DNA from: RYN-230 sp963770535
Lineage (GTDB): Bacteria > Actinomycetota > Actinomycetes > Streptosporangiales > Streptosporangiaceae
Direction of reading: 5' to 3'
DNA length: 64,000 nucleotides
Assembly (NCBI GenBank): GCA_963770535.1
Contig: CAVYPZ010000007.1
Location: 558,001 to 622,000 of the forward strand
In this document: piece by piece, positions 37,134 through 46,004 of the stretch
Layout of the letters: the number at the start of each line of letters is the position of its first letter
Numbering within the stretch: the first letter of the stretch is position 1
The notes under the pieces: generated by a model
Told to the model about the DNA's origin: nothing
Databases searched by the model: none
The model's input: the letters and a program-made list of their open reading frames with translations, nothing else
Made by a program: the position numbers and the translations under genes

Positions 37134-37547
37134 ATGAGCCAACCGCTGAGCGTCCGCTTGAATGACGCAACGCTCAACCGCCTGGGGGTCCGGGCCCGGC
37201 GTGTTCATCTGCCGCCACGTACTCTCGCTCAGCGTTACGTCGAGGAAGGGCTGCGGATGGATGAGCATCCGCTGATCCGGTTTGCCGATGGCCCGGCGGG
37301 CCGCCGGGCTCGGCTGCTCGGGACGGGGAAAGATGTCTGGGAGGTCATCGCGGTCGTCCTCGATAACGGCGGCGATGCTCCTGAATCAGCGCGCTACCTG
37401 GAGATACCGCTCGGCCTGGTCCAGGCTGCCGTCGCCTACTACGGTGCATACACCGCCGAGATTGACCAGCAGATCGAGGCTAACGATCAGGAGGCCGCCG
37501 AGGCGCACGCCGCCTACCTGGCCGGGCAGGCTGCACTGCGGCGGTGA
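37134..37547 (+). CDS. DUF433-type antitoxin
   Basis: About 137 residues from ATG 37134 (an ATG at 37125 is also possible). The N-terminus 'MSQPLSVRLNDATLNRLGVR' looks like a ribbon-helix-helix DNA-binding segment. The C-terminal part 'LLGTGKDVWEVIAVVLDNGG', 'LEIPLGLVQAAVAYYGAYTA' 'EIDQQ' is the DUF433 helix-turn-helix fold, which in this gene order acts as antitoxin to a PIN-like DUF5615 protein. The stop overlaps the next start (GTGA). It belongs to the VapBC-like type II systems. Probably autoregulated. Confidence 0.8.
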   Translation: MSQPLSVRLNDATLNRLGVRARRVHLPPRTLAQRYVEEGLRMDEHPLIRFADGPAGRRARLLGTGKDVWEVIAVVLDNGGDAPESARYLEIPLGLVQAAVAYYGAYTAEIDQQIEANDQEAAEAHAAYLAGQAALRR

Positions 37548-37903
37548 AGTTGCTGCTGGATGAAATGCTGAGCCCGGCGATCGCCCGGGAACTGCGTTCG
37601 CGCGGACATGACGTCGAGCCCGTCGCCGGTAATCCTGACCGCGAGGCCCTGCCGGATCCCGAGGTGCTGGCGCTTGCCCGTGTTGAGCATCGTGCGGTCG
37701 TCACGAACAACCTCCGCGACTTCCGCCCGCTGCACATCGAGGCGGTAACACCCGGTGGGGCTGGCCACTTCGGCATGATCTTCATCCCCGGCAGTTACCG
37801 TCGCACCAGGGCCGACACCGGACGGATAATCGCTGCGCTGGAAGCTATCCTCGCTCGGTATCCAGGCGAAACAGATCTGGCCGACGGCGAGGCATGGCTC
37901 TAG
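37544..37903 (+). CDS. DUF5615 PIN-like toxin
   Basis: 119 residues from GTG 37544. The opening 'MKLLLDEMLSPAIARELRSR' 'GHDVEPV' is the signature of DUF5615 (Mut7-C/PIN-like) nuclease proteins. The acidic residues expected for metal binding are Asp6 and Glu7, Asp43 in 'LPDPEVLALA', and Asp65 in 'VTNNLRDFRPLH'. Such proteins are presumed RNases blocked by their DUF433 partner encoded directly upstream with a 4-bp overlap. The pair lies just left of an att-type repeat, a usual place for addiction modules in integrated elements. Confidence 0.82.
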   Translation: MKLLLDEMLSPAIARELRSRGHDVEPVAGNPDREALPDPEVLALARVEHRAVVTNNLRDFRPLHIEAVTPGGAGHFGMIFIPGSYRRTRADTGRIIAALEAILARYPGETDLADGEAWL

Positions 37904-38047
37904 ACAGGTCCGTGCGCCAGGGCAACGGCCGCCCGCGTGAGCACCAGGACCTTTCGCGGAACCTGCACGGAACGCCATCGTCGGCGACGGAAAGGTCATG
38001 CGACTACCGGCAGGTCAGCGGACCATATGGGTGCGGATGGATGGCTG

Positions 38048-38070
38048 TCTGTAAAACCGTCGGCTTAGCC
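38048..38070. repeat. Left part of an internal tRNA-Tyr att copy, split by IS1380
   Basis: These 23 bp equal the tRNA-Tyr gene from its anticodon stem (TCTGTAAAACCGTCGG...). The last 9 bp, GGCTTAGCC, are repeated directly on the far side of the IS1380 element. Before insertion, the two halves gave a 52-bp exact copy of the tRNA 3' part. A segment about 30 bp upstream (GGCAGGTCAGCGG) is shared with the copies at 51.6 and 56.8 kb, so it is element-end sequence. Confidence 0.85.
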
Positions 38071-39784
38071 TCGATCCACCGTTTAAATGCGGTTCTTTCG
38101 GGCGCGTCGACGCGAAAGGTGTCCTCTGAGCTGGGACGATGGGAGTTCCTGACGCTTCCGTCGTCGAGCTGGAGAGGACACCTCGCAAGTGCGATTGTCG
38201 CATGACCTGCCGAAGACGCACGCATCGTTTGATGACCCGAATCTCCTGTCGCGGGCTGGCCTGGTCCCGGTGATGGCCCTGGCGGAGAAGGCCGGGCTGG
38301 CTGATCTTGTCAGTGAGCACGTGAGCACCGGCGGGTCGTGCGGGGTGAACGCGCAGCTGAAGGTGGCCTGCCTGGTCGCCGGGATGGCCGCGGGGGCGGA
38401 CAGCATCGATGACATGGACGTGCTGCGGCACGGCGCGATGAGCGAGCTGTTCGGCGGGATCCGGGCGCCGTCCACGCTGGGATCGTTCCTGCGCTCGTTC
38501 ACCTGGGGCAATGTCCGGCAGCTGGATGCGGTGGGCCGCCGGCTGCTGGCGGAACTGGCCCGCCAGGCGCCGCTGCTGCCCGGCGCTGAGGTGCTGGCGT
38601 TCATCGATATCGACGCGATGCAAAAGCGCATCTACGGGCACGCCAAACAGGGCGCCGGGTTCGGGCATACCAAGATCCAGGGCAAGACCGTGCTGGTCCG
38701 CGGCCTGAACGCACTGGCCGCCGTGGTCTCCACGCCGCTGGCCGCCCCCGTCATCGCGGCCACCCGGCTGCGCGGCGGCACCGCGAACTCCGCCCGCGGC
38801 GCCGCATCGCTGGCCACCGAGGCCATCAGCACCGCCCGCCAGGCCGGGTGCTCTGGCCAGTTAGTGGTCCGGATCGACTCGGCCTACCACTCCGCCGCGG
38901 TACTGGGCGCCATCCGCCGCGCCGGGGCGTGCTTCTCCGTCACCGTGCCCCTGCGCCGCAACATCCGCGCCGTCATCGCCTCGATCCCCGAGGACGCTTG
39001 GACCCCCATCGCCTACCCGCGGGCGATCTGGGATGAGAACCAGCAACGGCTGATCTCCGACGCCCAGATCGCCGAATTGCCTTATACGGCGTTCGCAAGG
39101 AAGAAGAAAGGCAGCGCGATCACCGCCCGGCTGATCGTCCGCCGGGTCCGCGACCTCAACCCCAGGGCCAGCCAGGGCCAGGACGAGCTCTTCACCACCT
39201 GGCGCTACCACGCCGTCTTCACCGACAGCCCGTTCGAGATGATCCAGGCCGAAGCGCACCACCGCGACCACGCGATCATCGAGCAGGTCTTCGCGGACTG
39301 GAACGACGGCCCGCTCGCCCACTTGCCCTCAGGGCATTTCCCGGCCAACGCCGCCTGGCTCACCCTGGCCGCCATCACCGCCAACCTGACCCGCGCCGCC
39401 GGCGTGCTCGCCTCCCCCTTCTGCGCCCGGGCACGCGGAGCCACCATCCGGGCCGGCCTGATCACCGTCGCCGCCCGGATCGCCCGTCACGGCCGCGGCC
39501 ACATCACCCTGCACCTGCCCGAAGGATGGCACCGCCAGGCCGAATGGATGAACCTCTTCGAAGCCGCCTGCGGCCCCCCACGCCCTGCAGCGGCCTGACC
39601 AGCCCAGATCCGGTCACCGCGCCCGCACAGGCCCACAGCCACCAGCCCCGGCTCCCCACCGAGATACCGGACAGGCCGCAGAACCAGCCAGCGGCAGGAA
39701 GAACACGCCCAGCCGACCCGCTCAAGAACACATTCTGACGGGCCCGGCCCAGAAACGAGCATTCACAATTAGGCGGTGGATCGA
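38071..39784 (+). mobile_element. IS1380-family insertion sequence, complete
   Basis: 1,714 bp with terminal inverted repeats beginning TCGATCCACCG at both ends (11 matches, then partial similarity). It is flanked by a 9-bp direct repeat GGCTTAGCC (38062-38070 and 39785-39793), which is the target duplication. It contains one intact transposase gene. It has landed inside a copy of the tRNA-Tyr attachment sequence, splitting it. The duplication is longer than the 4-5 bp I recall as usual for this family, which deserves a check. Confidence 0.9.
38189..39598 (+). CDS. IS1380-family transposase
   Basis: 469 residues, intact. The N-terminal region 'GLVPVMALAEKAGLADLVSE' and 'VAGMAAGADSIDDMDVLRHG' are typical IS1380 features. 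The DDE catalytic core shows Asp in 'VLAFIDIDAMQKRIYGHAKQ', Asp in 'QLVVRIDSAYHSAAVLGAIR', and Glu in 'HRDHAIIEQVFADWNDG'. It starts at GTG 38189, about 120 bp inside the left end, and stops 186 bp before the right end. The frame is undamaged, in contrast to most other transposases in the window, so this insertion is probably recent. Confidence 0.93.
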   Translation: MRLSHDLPKTHASFDDPNLLSRAGLVPVMALAEKAGLADLVSEHVSTGGSCGVNAQLKVACLVAGMAAGADSIDDMDVLRHGAMSELFGGIRAPSTLGSFLRSFTWGNVRQLDAVGRRLLAELARQAPLLPGAEVLAFIDIDAMQKRIYGHAKQGAGFGHTKIQGKTVLVRGLNALAAVVSTPLAAPVIAATRLRGGTANSARGAASLATEAISTARQAGCSGQLVVRIDSAYHSAAVLGAIRRAGACFSVTVPLRRNIRAVIASIPEDAWTPIAYPRAIWDENQQRLISDAQIAELPYTAFARKKKGSAITARLIVRRVRDLNPRASQGQDELFTTWRYHAVFTDSPFEMIQAEAHHRDHAIIEQVFADWNDGPLAHLPSGHFPANAAWLTLAAITANLTRAAGVLASPFCARARGATIRAGLITVAARIARHGRGHITLHLPEGWHRQAEWMNLFEAACGPPRPAAA

Positions 39785-39822
39785 GGCTTAGCCTACGTTG
39801 GTTCGAACCCAACACCTGCCAC
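39785..39822. repeat. Right part of the internal tRNA-Tyr att copy
   Basis: These 38 bp equal the tRNA-Tyr gene from GGCTTAGCC to one base past its discriminator (ending CACCTGCCAC). The sequence that follows (CAGGGGAAACC) is unlike that after the intact tRNA gene, so a different element or scar begins here. Together with the left part it makes an att-type copy between two ancestral segments of the island. Confidence 0.85.
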
Positions 39823-39943
39823 CAGGGGAAACCCCAGCTCAGGGACGCTACGGCGTCCTTGATTCAGTTCCGGGGTATGCAGCCAGATGCCTGTGCCGTG
39901 CCAAAACTCGCACACTGGCTCTGAACTGGCGTTTCTGTGCCCT

Positions 39944-41020
39944 TCAGGCTGCTCTCTGGTACTCGCTGATCAGGCCGTGGACGACCCGCCTGTGCTTGAT
40001 CCGGGCAGTCACATCGACCACCTGCCCGGGCTCGTGCAGCGGAGGTCGCTGTTCCCGCGATTGGTGCGGCCGGTGCTCGTTGTAATGTCGCGAGTATTCG
40101 GTCAGAGTCCGCTGAAGGGGTCGTTCGTCGTAGATCAGCACGTGGTCTAGGCACTCGCGCCGTAGTGTTCCCACATACCGCTCCGCAAATGAGTTCGCCC
40201 TGGGCGACCGGACCGGCGTCTTGATGATCCGCACACCGTAGCCGGCGAACACCTCATCGAATACCGGCGTGAACTTGTTGTCGCGATCCCGGATCAGGAA
40301 CCGGAACCGGGTGGCCCGCTCGCCGAGGTCCATGAGCAGGTTCCGGGCCTGCTGGGCGGTCCACGCCGCCGTGGGGTGCGCAGTGACGCCAAGGACGTGC
40401 ACGCGGCGGGCCTGGATCTCCATCACAAAGAACACGTACAAGCGTCTGAGGAACACGGTGTCAACGTGCAGCAAGTCACACGCCAGGATCCCCGATGCCT
40501 GGGCGGCCAGGAACTGCCGCCAGGTCGGGGATACCCGGCGGGGTGCGGGTGTGAGCCCGGCTGCGGCCAGGATCCGCCGGATCGTTCCGGCGCCGATGCG
40601 GTACCCGAGGCCGAGGAGCTCGCCTTGGATGCGCCGGTGGCCCCAACGCGGATTCTGCCTGGCCAGCCGTCGGACCAGCTCACGGATCTCTTCCGGGACC
40701 GGGGGGCGTCCGGCGGTATTCGGGTAGGACCACTTGTTCTTTGTCAAGCGCCGGTGCCAGGCGAGCAGGGTGCCAGGCGTCACGATCCGGTGCAGCCGGA
40801 GGTGGCCGGGCAGCAGTCGCGCGAGCGCGGCGATCACGGCCCGATCCGCCCAGCCCAGCATCGGACGGCCGACTTGACGGCGCAGGACCGCGACCTGATG
40901 CCGCAGTACCAGGATCTCCACCTCTTTGGATGCGTCGCTGCCGCTGCTATACGCCCGGGTCAAGGCCCTGCCCTGGCACCCGCGCCCGCCCAGCAGCGGA
41001 CAGGCCACCACCACTGGCAC
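39944..41020 (-). CDS. Integrase-core (rve, DDE) transposase, full catalytic domain
   Basis: 358 residues in one open frame. HTH part: 'VTPGTLLAWHRRLTKNKWSY', 'QNPRWGHRRIQGELLGLGYR'. Catalytic residues: Asp in 'ILACDLLHVDTVFLRRLYVF', Asp in 'FRFLIRDRDNKFTPVFDEVF', Glu in 'SFAERYVGTLRREC'. It ends 'VVHGLISEYQRAA'. Homology starts at 'SDASKEVEILVLRHQ'. The first 27 residues ('MPVVVACPLLGGRGC...') do not resemble the usual hydrophobic start of these proteins, so the 5' end is probably truncated and fused to foreign sequence. The catalytic part is the least damaged of the group. Confidence 0.85.
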   Translation of the reverse strand: MPVVVACPLLGGRGCQGRALTRAYSSGSDASKEVEILVLRHQVAVLRRQVGRPMLGWADRAVIAALARLLPGHLRLHRIVTPGTLLAWHRRLTKNKWSYPNTAGRPPVPEEIRELVRRLARQNPRWGHRRIQGELLGLGYRIGAGTIRRILAAAGLTPAPRRVSPTWRQFLAAQASGILACDLLHVDTVFLRRLYVFFVMEIQARRVHVLGVTAHPTAAWTAQQARNLLMDLGERATRFRFLIRDRDNKFTPVFDEVFAGYGVRIIKTPVRSPRANSFAERYVGTLRRECLDHVLIYDERPLQRTLTEYSRHYNEHRPHQSREQRPPLHEPGQVVDVTARIKHRRVVHGLISEYQRAA

Positions 41021-41047
41021 ACCAAGGGCGGTCAGCGTCCCTAATTC

Positions 41048-41515
41048 TCAGGGCGTCTGCCATATCCGCTCGTCGGAGGCGTCTGGGACGGGCGGTCGTT
41101 TACACTCCAGCTCCCACGTGACCCAGTTGCTGCCGATCGCGATGCCGAGTTGCGCGCTGCTGCAGTCGTCAGCCAAACCACCATCACCACAGAGGCCGCC
41201 CACGAAGAGATCGCGGACATGAATGAACAGCCAATCTGGCATGGCCTCGTCCCAGTCTGCGACGCGCGCGTGCCAGCCCGCTGGGGCCTGCGCGTTCATA
41301 TCCTCCGCCACCATATACACCGGATCCCACGATGGGATCGCGATCCAAGTCACCCTGCCGGGCTCTGCGACCCCTGGGTCGGGTATCAGGGCCACGAGCT
41401 GTGCAGGGCCGTGCTGCCCGAAAATTTTGCCCATCTCGCGTTGCATGAAGTCCTGCATGTTTGGCGAGGCCTGCGTGGCCGCCGTCTCAGCTGGTTTCTT
41501 TTTGAAGATTCCCAC
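41048..41515 (-). CDS. Hypothetical protein
   Basis: 155 residues from GTG 41515, chosen for the strong CAGGAGGGAG site just upstream. It begins 'MGIFKKKPAETAATQASPNM' and continues as a soluble alpha/beta sequence with many Trp residues ('DMNAQAPAGWHARVADWDEA', 'MPDWLFIHVRDLFVGGLCGD'). The 'MGIFKKK' start resembles small cytoplasmic proteins of unknown role. No domain is recognised. It is followed on the same strand by IS sequence and preceded by a small zinc-ribbon gene. Composition is somewhat less GC-rich than core genes, as for accessory DNA. Confidence 0.6.
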   Translation of the reverse strand: MGIFKKKPAETAATQASPNMQDFMQREMGKIFGQHGPAQLVALIPDPGVAEPGRVTWIAIPSWDPVYMVAEDMNAQAPAGWHARVADWDEAMPDWLFIHVRDLFVGGLCGDGGLADDCSSAQLGIAIGSNWVTWELECKRPPVPDASDERIWQTP

Positions 41516-41694
41516 GCTGACTCCCTCCTGTGCGTTCCATTTCAACGATCCTCTAACTAAGCGGCCGTTAATCGGCGTCAGGTGCTATCTGGAATTCCCC
41601 AGGGAACGAGTCACTTCATCCAGGTCATCCTGTGCCGGGGAATTCAGCGATAGTGCTGCGGTTTCCTCCTGGTGCATGTCCGAGTGGTGGAAGA

Positions 41695-41847
41695 TTAGTC
41701 GTTCCAGTGCTTGCCGTCCTTAGGGCAAAGCTCGCCTGTGCCATTGCACTCCGTGCATTCGCCGAACGTGTACGGGACTGTACCGTCCCCATGGCAGACA
41801 GGGCACGTGTAAAGATCGCTATAGCATCGATGACACACAGACATCAT
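41695..41847 (-). CDS. Small zinc-ribbon protein (DnaJ-type CxxCxGxG motifs)
   Basis: Fifty residues (ATG 41847, or 41844) with AGGGAG upstream. Nearly the whole protein is cysteine motifs: 'CHRCYSDLYTCPVCHGDGTV' and 'CTECNGTGELCPKDG', which resemble the DnaJ zinc-finger repeat CxxCxGxG. It should bind one or two zinc ions. Proteins of this size and type are usually unannotated. It is on the same strand as the hypothetical gene at 41.0-41.5 kb, about 180 bp away. Function unknown; a chaperone-like or nucleic-acid-binding role is possible. Confidence 0.6.
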   Translation of the reverse strand: MMSVCHRCYSDLYTCPVCHGDGTVPYTFGECTECNGTGELCPKDGKHWND

Positions 41848-42169
41848 GAACTCCCTACAGGTGTGGGCCCTTCTTGGCCGGCTTGCGCCGAAGACGGTAG
41901 CCACCACTAATTCAGCAGACGGTGATATTCCACCTTTGACCCCCGGCTGCGCTAACAACGTGAGCTCGCCTTGATCGATGGGCACGGAGACCGAGGCGAA
42001 GGCGCTAGCCGATCGAGAGTCTGATCCCCAAGAAGGCTCAGCAGCTAGTTGCGAGGTGGATAGTATTTTGTGTCCGCTCGCGCGTAAACCGAGTTGCCGA
42101 ACTGTGTGCCGCGTTGCTCTCGGATGTCTTGGCAAGAGCCCGATATTAGCCAGTTCGGCAAGAATCTAT

Positions 42170-42313
42170 CCGCTCGGCTTGCAGGCGGTGCAGTACTGCG
42201 AGCTGGTGGCGCAGGATCAAGATCTCTGCGGTCTTCCACGCCTCCTCACGCCGCGACAGCCGCAGCCATGCGGCCACCCGCGTGATCAGGAGGAAGACGA
42301 ACCGCAGGCACAT
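42170..42313 (-). pseudogene. 5' remnant of integrase-core transposase
   Basis: From ATG 42313 about 45 residues match the N-terminus of the transposase at 32.8 kb ('MCLRFVFLLITRVAAWLRLS', 'EEAWKTAEILILRHQLAVL'), after which similarity ends. It directly follows a second truncated transposase on the same strand, reproducing the arrangement at 32.8 kb. Confidence 0.78.
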
Positions 42314-42325
42314 GATCGGTGATCA

Positions 42326-42817
42326 TCACGGCCGGACGGCGGGAAGCGCAACTCTGCTGGTCAGAGCCATGGACGGGATTCTCGGCATGCACAGGTCGAT
42401 CCCCGCGCGCTCGAGGATCTGCCACACAGTGGAGGGCGCCACGGTTACGCCGAGCCCGGCCATCTCGCCGTGGATCCGCCGGTAGCCCCATGATTCCTTC
42501 TCCCGGGCCAGCCTCAGCACCACCGACCGCGGGTTGCGGCCCGTCGGCGGCCGCCCGGACCTTCCCTGGCGCGACCGGCGCGCCCACCGGCGGCGGACGA
42601 TGCCGCGGTGCCAGCGCACGATCGTTCCCGGGGTCACGATCAGGCGCATCACGGCGAGGCGCCCCACGGGCAGCGTCCCGGTCAGCAGCGCCAACCACGC
42701 CCGGTCTGGCCACGTCAGAGGCGAATGAGCACGAAGATGCTCGCGCTCGGCCACAGCGAGCTGATGGCGCTGCATCAAGATCTTGGCGTCCTTCCACCAT
42801 GACTCGCGGCGCGGCAA
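42326..42817 (-). pseudogene. Truncated integrase-core transposase (HTH half only)
   Basis: 163 residues: 'DAKILMQRHQLAVAEREHLR', 'IVTPGTIVRWHRGIVRRRWA', 'EKESWGYRRIHGEMAGLGVT', ending 'RIPSMALTSRVALPAVRP'. The DDE domain is absent, and the same unusual ending as in the 32.8-33.3 kb copy is present. DNA similarity between the two loci continues across the junction into the next transposase start, so these are two copies of one composite. Confidence 0.8.
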
Positions 42818-43007
42818 CCCAGCAGTGACACGGCACGGGTAACAATCAGGTAGATCAGCCTCAAGCCCACAAGCCGACGATCATCGAACGCCCAGCGACG
42901 CCAGGACCTGCCAGCCACATACCGGACACGCTCCCGGCCGAAGGCGCCCAGAGGGACATCTGCAGAGGTGGCACAGGTTTCCCGGCTGGCCTGGGTCGCC
43001 CCCTGGC

Positions 43008-43956
43008 TCACATGGTCAGGTGCCGCGGAGTGAGGGTGAACTCGGCGGCCGGGGTGCCGGGCACATCGACGTTGACCGCGTAGAGAAGACCGTCGGCCGG
43101 CGATGGCCGCTCCAGGCCGATGGTGGCCGTGGTGACGAAAAGGCGCCGGCCGCCGGGGCCGCCCAGGCAGACACTGGCCGGCTGGGTGGCCGGGCAGACC
43201 GATCACCCGGTCGAGCCGCCCGTCCGGCTGGTAGCGTTGGACGGCGCCGGATCCCCACACGGCCACCCACAGCCCACCGCCGGTATCGACGGTCATCCCG
43301 TCCGGCCCGCCAGGCGGCGGGAGCACGGCGAACGGCTCGGGACGGCGGTAGGCGCCTGGCTGGTCCCGAAGCTCTCCGCTGGCCGGGTCAAGGTCCCAGC
43401 AGAAGATGGTGCGCCGGGCTGTGTCGGCCAGGTACATACGCCGCCCGTCGTGGGTGAACGCGGGGCCGTTGCAGATGCCGATATCGCGTAGCACCGTCCT
43501 GACGGTGCCGTCCGGGCCGCTCCGGTAGAGCGACCCGGCGGCACCGCTGCCATCGGCGGCCATGCTGCCGGCCCAGAACGCGCCACCAGGGTGAGCGGCG
43601 CCGTCGTTCATCCGCGCCGCCACCGGGTTCTGCTGCTCGGGCCGCGCGAGCCAGCTCAGGTGGCCGTCCGGGGAGAGCAGGGCGATGCCGTGGCCGACGG
43701 CGGCGATCCAGCTACTGGGCCTGCCGTGCACCGGGGCGACCGCGCCCAGTGGGTGCGGCACCTGGAGGGCCTCGTCCAGCGGGCCGGGGGTGTCGCCGGG
43801 GGGGCGCAGCAGCCGTCCGGCCAGCAAGTTGACCAGCCAGAGCCGGCCGCCGAACCAGCGGGCGCCCTCGCCGAGCTCCAGCTGCTCCGGCGACCACGGC
43901 GTAGGCTCGCGCAGGAAACCGGCCGCACCAGTCTGGCCGGTGCTGGGCTCGCTCAT
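43008..43956 (-). pseudogene. SMP-30/gluconolactonase-family protein, one frameshift
   Basis: The ATG at 43956 overlaps the kinase stop (ATGA). The beta-propeller features are 'ELGEGARWFGGRLWLVNLLA' (start of SMP-30), 'ARMNDGAAHPGGAFWAGSMA', 'RDIGICNGPAFTHDGRRMYL' 'ADT' and 'GGPDGMTVDTGGGLWVAVWG'. After 'LDRVIGLP' the frame must shift by one base near 43197 to read 'VCLGGPGGRRLFVTTATIGL' and end 'PRHLTM'. Corrected length is about 315 residues, normal for the family. These calcium-dependent lactonases open sugar lactones. With the kinase beside it, a sugar-acid pathway is likely. Confidence 0.82.
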
Positions 43957-44813
43957 CGCAGCGTCGCTCCCGGGCCGGAGGCGAGCAGGTCCAGCTCTGC
44001 CTTGGTGGGCAGACCTTCCCAGTCGCCCAGGGCAGCGACACCGAACGCGGCCGTCGCCGCGGCTCGCGCTGGCCGGTCCTGCGGAGCGAGGCCGTCGAGC
44101 AGCCCGGCAAGGTATCCGGCGATGAACGCATCCCCGGCGCCGACGCTGTCCACGGCCCGGACCTGGGCGGCCCGCTGCTGCCACGTGCCGTCCGCCCGGT
44201 ACAGCGTCGCGCCGGCCGGCCCGGCGGTGACCAGGACCTCACCGGTGCCCGATTCCAGCAGCATCCGTGCCTGCTCGGGCTCGTGGCGCGGGCCGCCGCG
44301 GCCGGATGGGCTGGTCGCGGGGACGGCCAGGAGTAGCTCATCGGCCGCGGCCACCACCAGGTCGGCGCCCGCCGCCAGCGAAGAGATGACGGCCGCCGCG
44401 TCGTGCCGGGACCAGAGCGCGGCCCGGTAGTTGACGTTGAAGGAGCGCAGCGAGCCGGCCACGCGAGCCAGCGCGGCGGCGTGCGTGACGGCTTGCTGGG
44501 GAACTTCGCCCAGCGCCGGGGTGATCCCGGTGCAGTGCAGCATCGCGGGCGGCCCGGCGGCGAACGCGGCGTCGGCGTCGGCGGGGCACAGGCTGCTCCC
44601 GGCCGAGCCGGCCCGGCGGTACTGGACCCGGGTGATGTCGGCGATGCGGTGCTCGAACAGGATGAGGCCGGTCGGGGCGTCCGGTTCGACCCGGGCCGCG
44701 CCGATGGCGACACCTTCGGCGCGCAGGGTCCGCAGGATCAGCGCGCCAAGCTCGTCCGCCCGACTACGCCGGTCCAGGAGGCCCGGTGGCCCAGGCGGGC
44801 TAGGCCGATGGCC
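43953..44813 (-). pseudogene. PfkB-family sugar kinase (2-keto-3-deoxygluconate kinase-like), 5' truncated
   Basis: The C-terminal two thirds are clear: 'VLVTAGPAGATLYRADGTWQ' and 'VRAVDSVGAGDAFIAGYLAG', the PfkB signature with catalytic Asp in 'GAGDAF'. Upstream, 'ADELGALILRTLRAEGVAIG' continues in the same frame, and 'GLARLGHRASWTGVVG' is one frame away (one missing base near 44757). The N-terminal 30-40 residues are lost where an IS element begins at 44814. It overlaps the lactonase start by 4 bp, so both were one operon, and both are now disabled. Confidence 0.8.
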
Positions 44814-46004
44814 TGTACCACTTCAAAACTCGTTGCATGGTGTCTGACCAGGTTTTTCATGAGATCGGTTACGCGACTCGGTAGTACTCGTTGATCACGC
44901 CGCCGAGCACCTTGCGCCGCTGAACCGGCAGGTCCAGCGGAGCGCTGGTCTGGTCATCATGGTCGGGTGGTCGTTGCTGGCGGGACTGGTGGGGCCTGTG
45001 CCGGTTGTAATGACCGGCGTACTGGCTGAGTACTGATCGAAGGTGCCGTTCGTCGTAGACCAGGATCCGGTCGGTGCACTCGGTTCGTGCTGTGCGTATC
45101 CATCTCTCGGCATAGCAGTTCGCGCGTGGCGTCCGCGGCGGACTCTTTACTATCCTCACGCCCTGGGCAGCGAAGATGCTGTCGAACGCACTGGTGAACT
45201 TAGCGTCGCGGTCCCGGACGAGGAAGCGGAAAGAGCCAATCCCGTCTTCGAGGTCCATGAGCAGGTTGCGGGCCTGCTGGGCGGTCCAGCAACCGTCCGG
45301 GTGGGCGGTCACGCCCAGGATGTGCACGTGCCGGGTCGCCACTTCCATCACGAACAGCACATACAGGCGTGTCAGCAAAATCGTATCCACATGGAAGAAA
45401 TCGCAGGCCAGGAGCCCGTCTGCCTGAGCACGCAGGAACGCCCGCCAGGACGTGTCCGCTTTCCGGCCGGTCTGCGCCGCCGGGCGCGCAGGATCCGCCG
45501 CACGGTCGCCTCGCTGACGTGGTGACCGAGCCGGCGCACCTCGCCGTGCACCCTGCGGTACCCCCAGGCCGGGTTCTCGCGTGCCAGCCGCAGCACCAGA
45601 TCGCGGATCTCCTGGCTGGTGCTGGGGCGGCCTGGCCGGCTCGGGTACGTCCACTTGCGCGTGACGAGGCGGCGGTGCCAGGCCAGCATCGTGCCCGGTG
45701 TGACGAGCCAGTGGGCCCGCAGCACCGCGGGCAGGAGTCGGGCCAGCGCCGTCAGGACCGCCCGGTCGGCCCAGTCCGGCCTGGGCCGGGCGACCTGACG
45801 GCGCAGCAGCGTGACTTCGTGACGGAGAACCAGGATCTCTGCGTTCTTGGACGCCTGGCTGCGGCCTAGCAATAGCAGCCAGCCGAAGACCAGGATCATG
45901 ATCAGATACAGGAGGCGAAGAGACACAAACCGCGATCCTGCCGCAACCTGCACCTCCGGCCAAACTGCACGTCACAGTCCTGTGCCGAGTTTTGAAGCGG
46001 TACA
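44814..46004 (-). mobile_element. Integrase-core IS with terminal inverted repeats
   Basis: The left end TGTACCACTTCAAAACTCG (from 44814) and the reverse complement of the right end (to 46004), TGTACCGCTTCAAAACTCG, match at 18 of 19 positions, giving a 1,191-bp element. No clear target duplication was found. It disrupts the 5' part of the sugar kinase gene, whose missing segment does not reappear beyond the right end, so a deletion accompanied or followed insertion. Confidence 0.8.
44869..45926 (-). pseudogene. Integrase-core transposase, one frameshift
   Basis: GTG 45926 opens 'VSLRLLYLIMILVFGWLLLL' and the HTH part is intact ('VTPGTMLAWHRRLVTRKWTY', 'ENPAWGYRRVHGEVRRLGHH'). Near 45465 the frame changes and the catalytic half follows: 'LLACDFFHVDTILLTRLYVL', 'FRFLVRDRDAKFTSAFDSIF', 'CYAERWIRTARTEC', ending 'GGVINEYYRVA'. 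Asp, Asp and Glu are all present. Only one base prevents a complete 350-residue transposase. Confidence 0.85.

Noticed and set aside
39785..39822. Second functional tRNA gene
   Set aside because: Only the 3' portion of tRNA-Tyr is present; the acceptor 5' strand, D-arm and anticodon stem 5' half are missing. The same holds for the copies at 38.05, 49.43, 51.63 and 56.82 kb.
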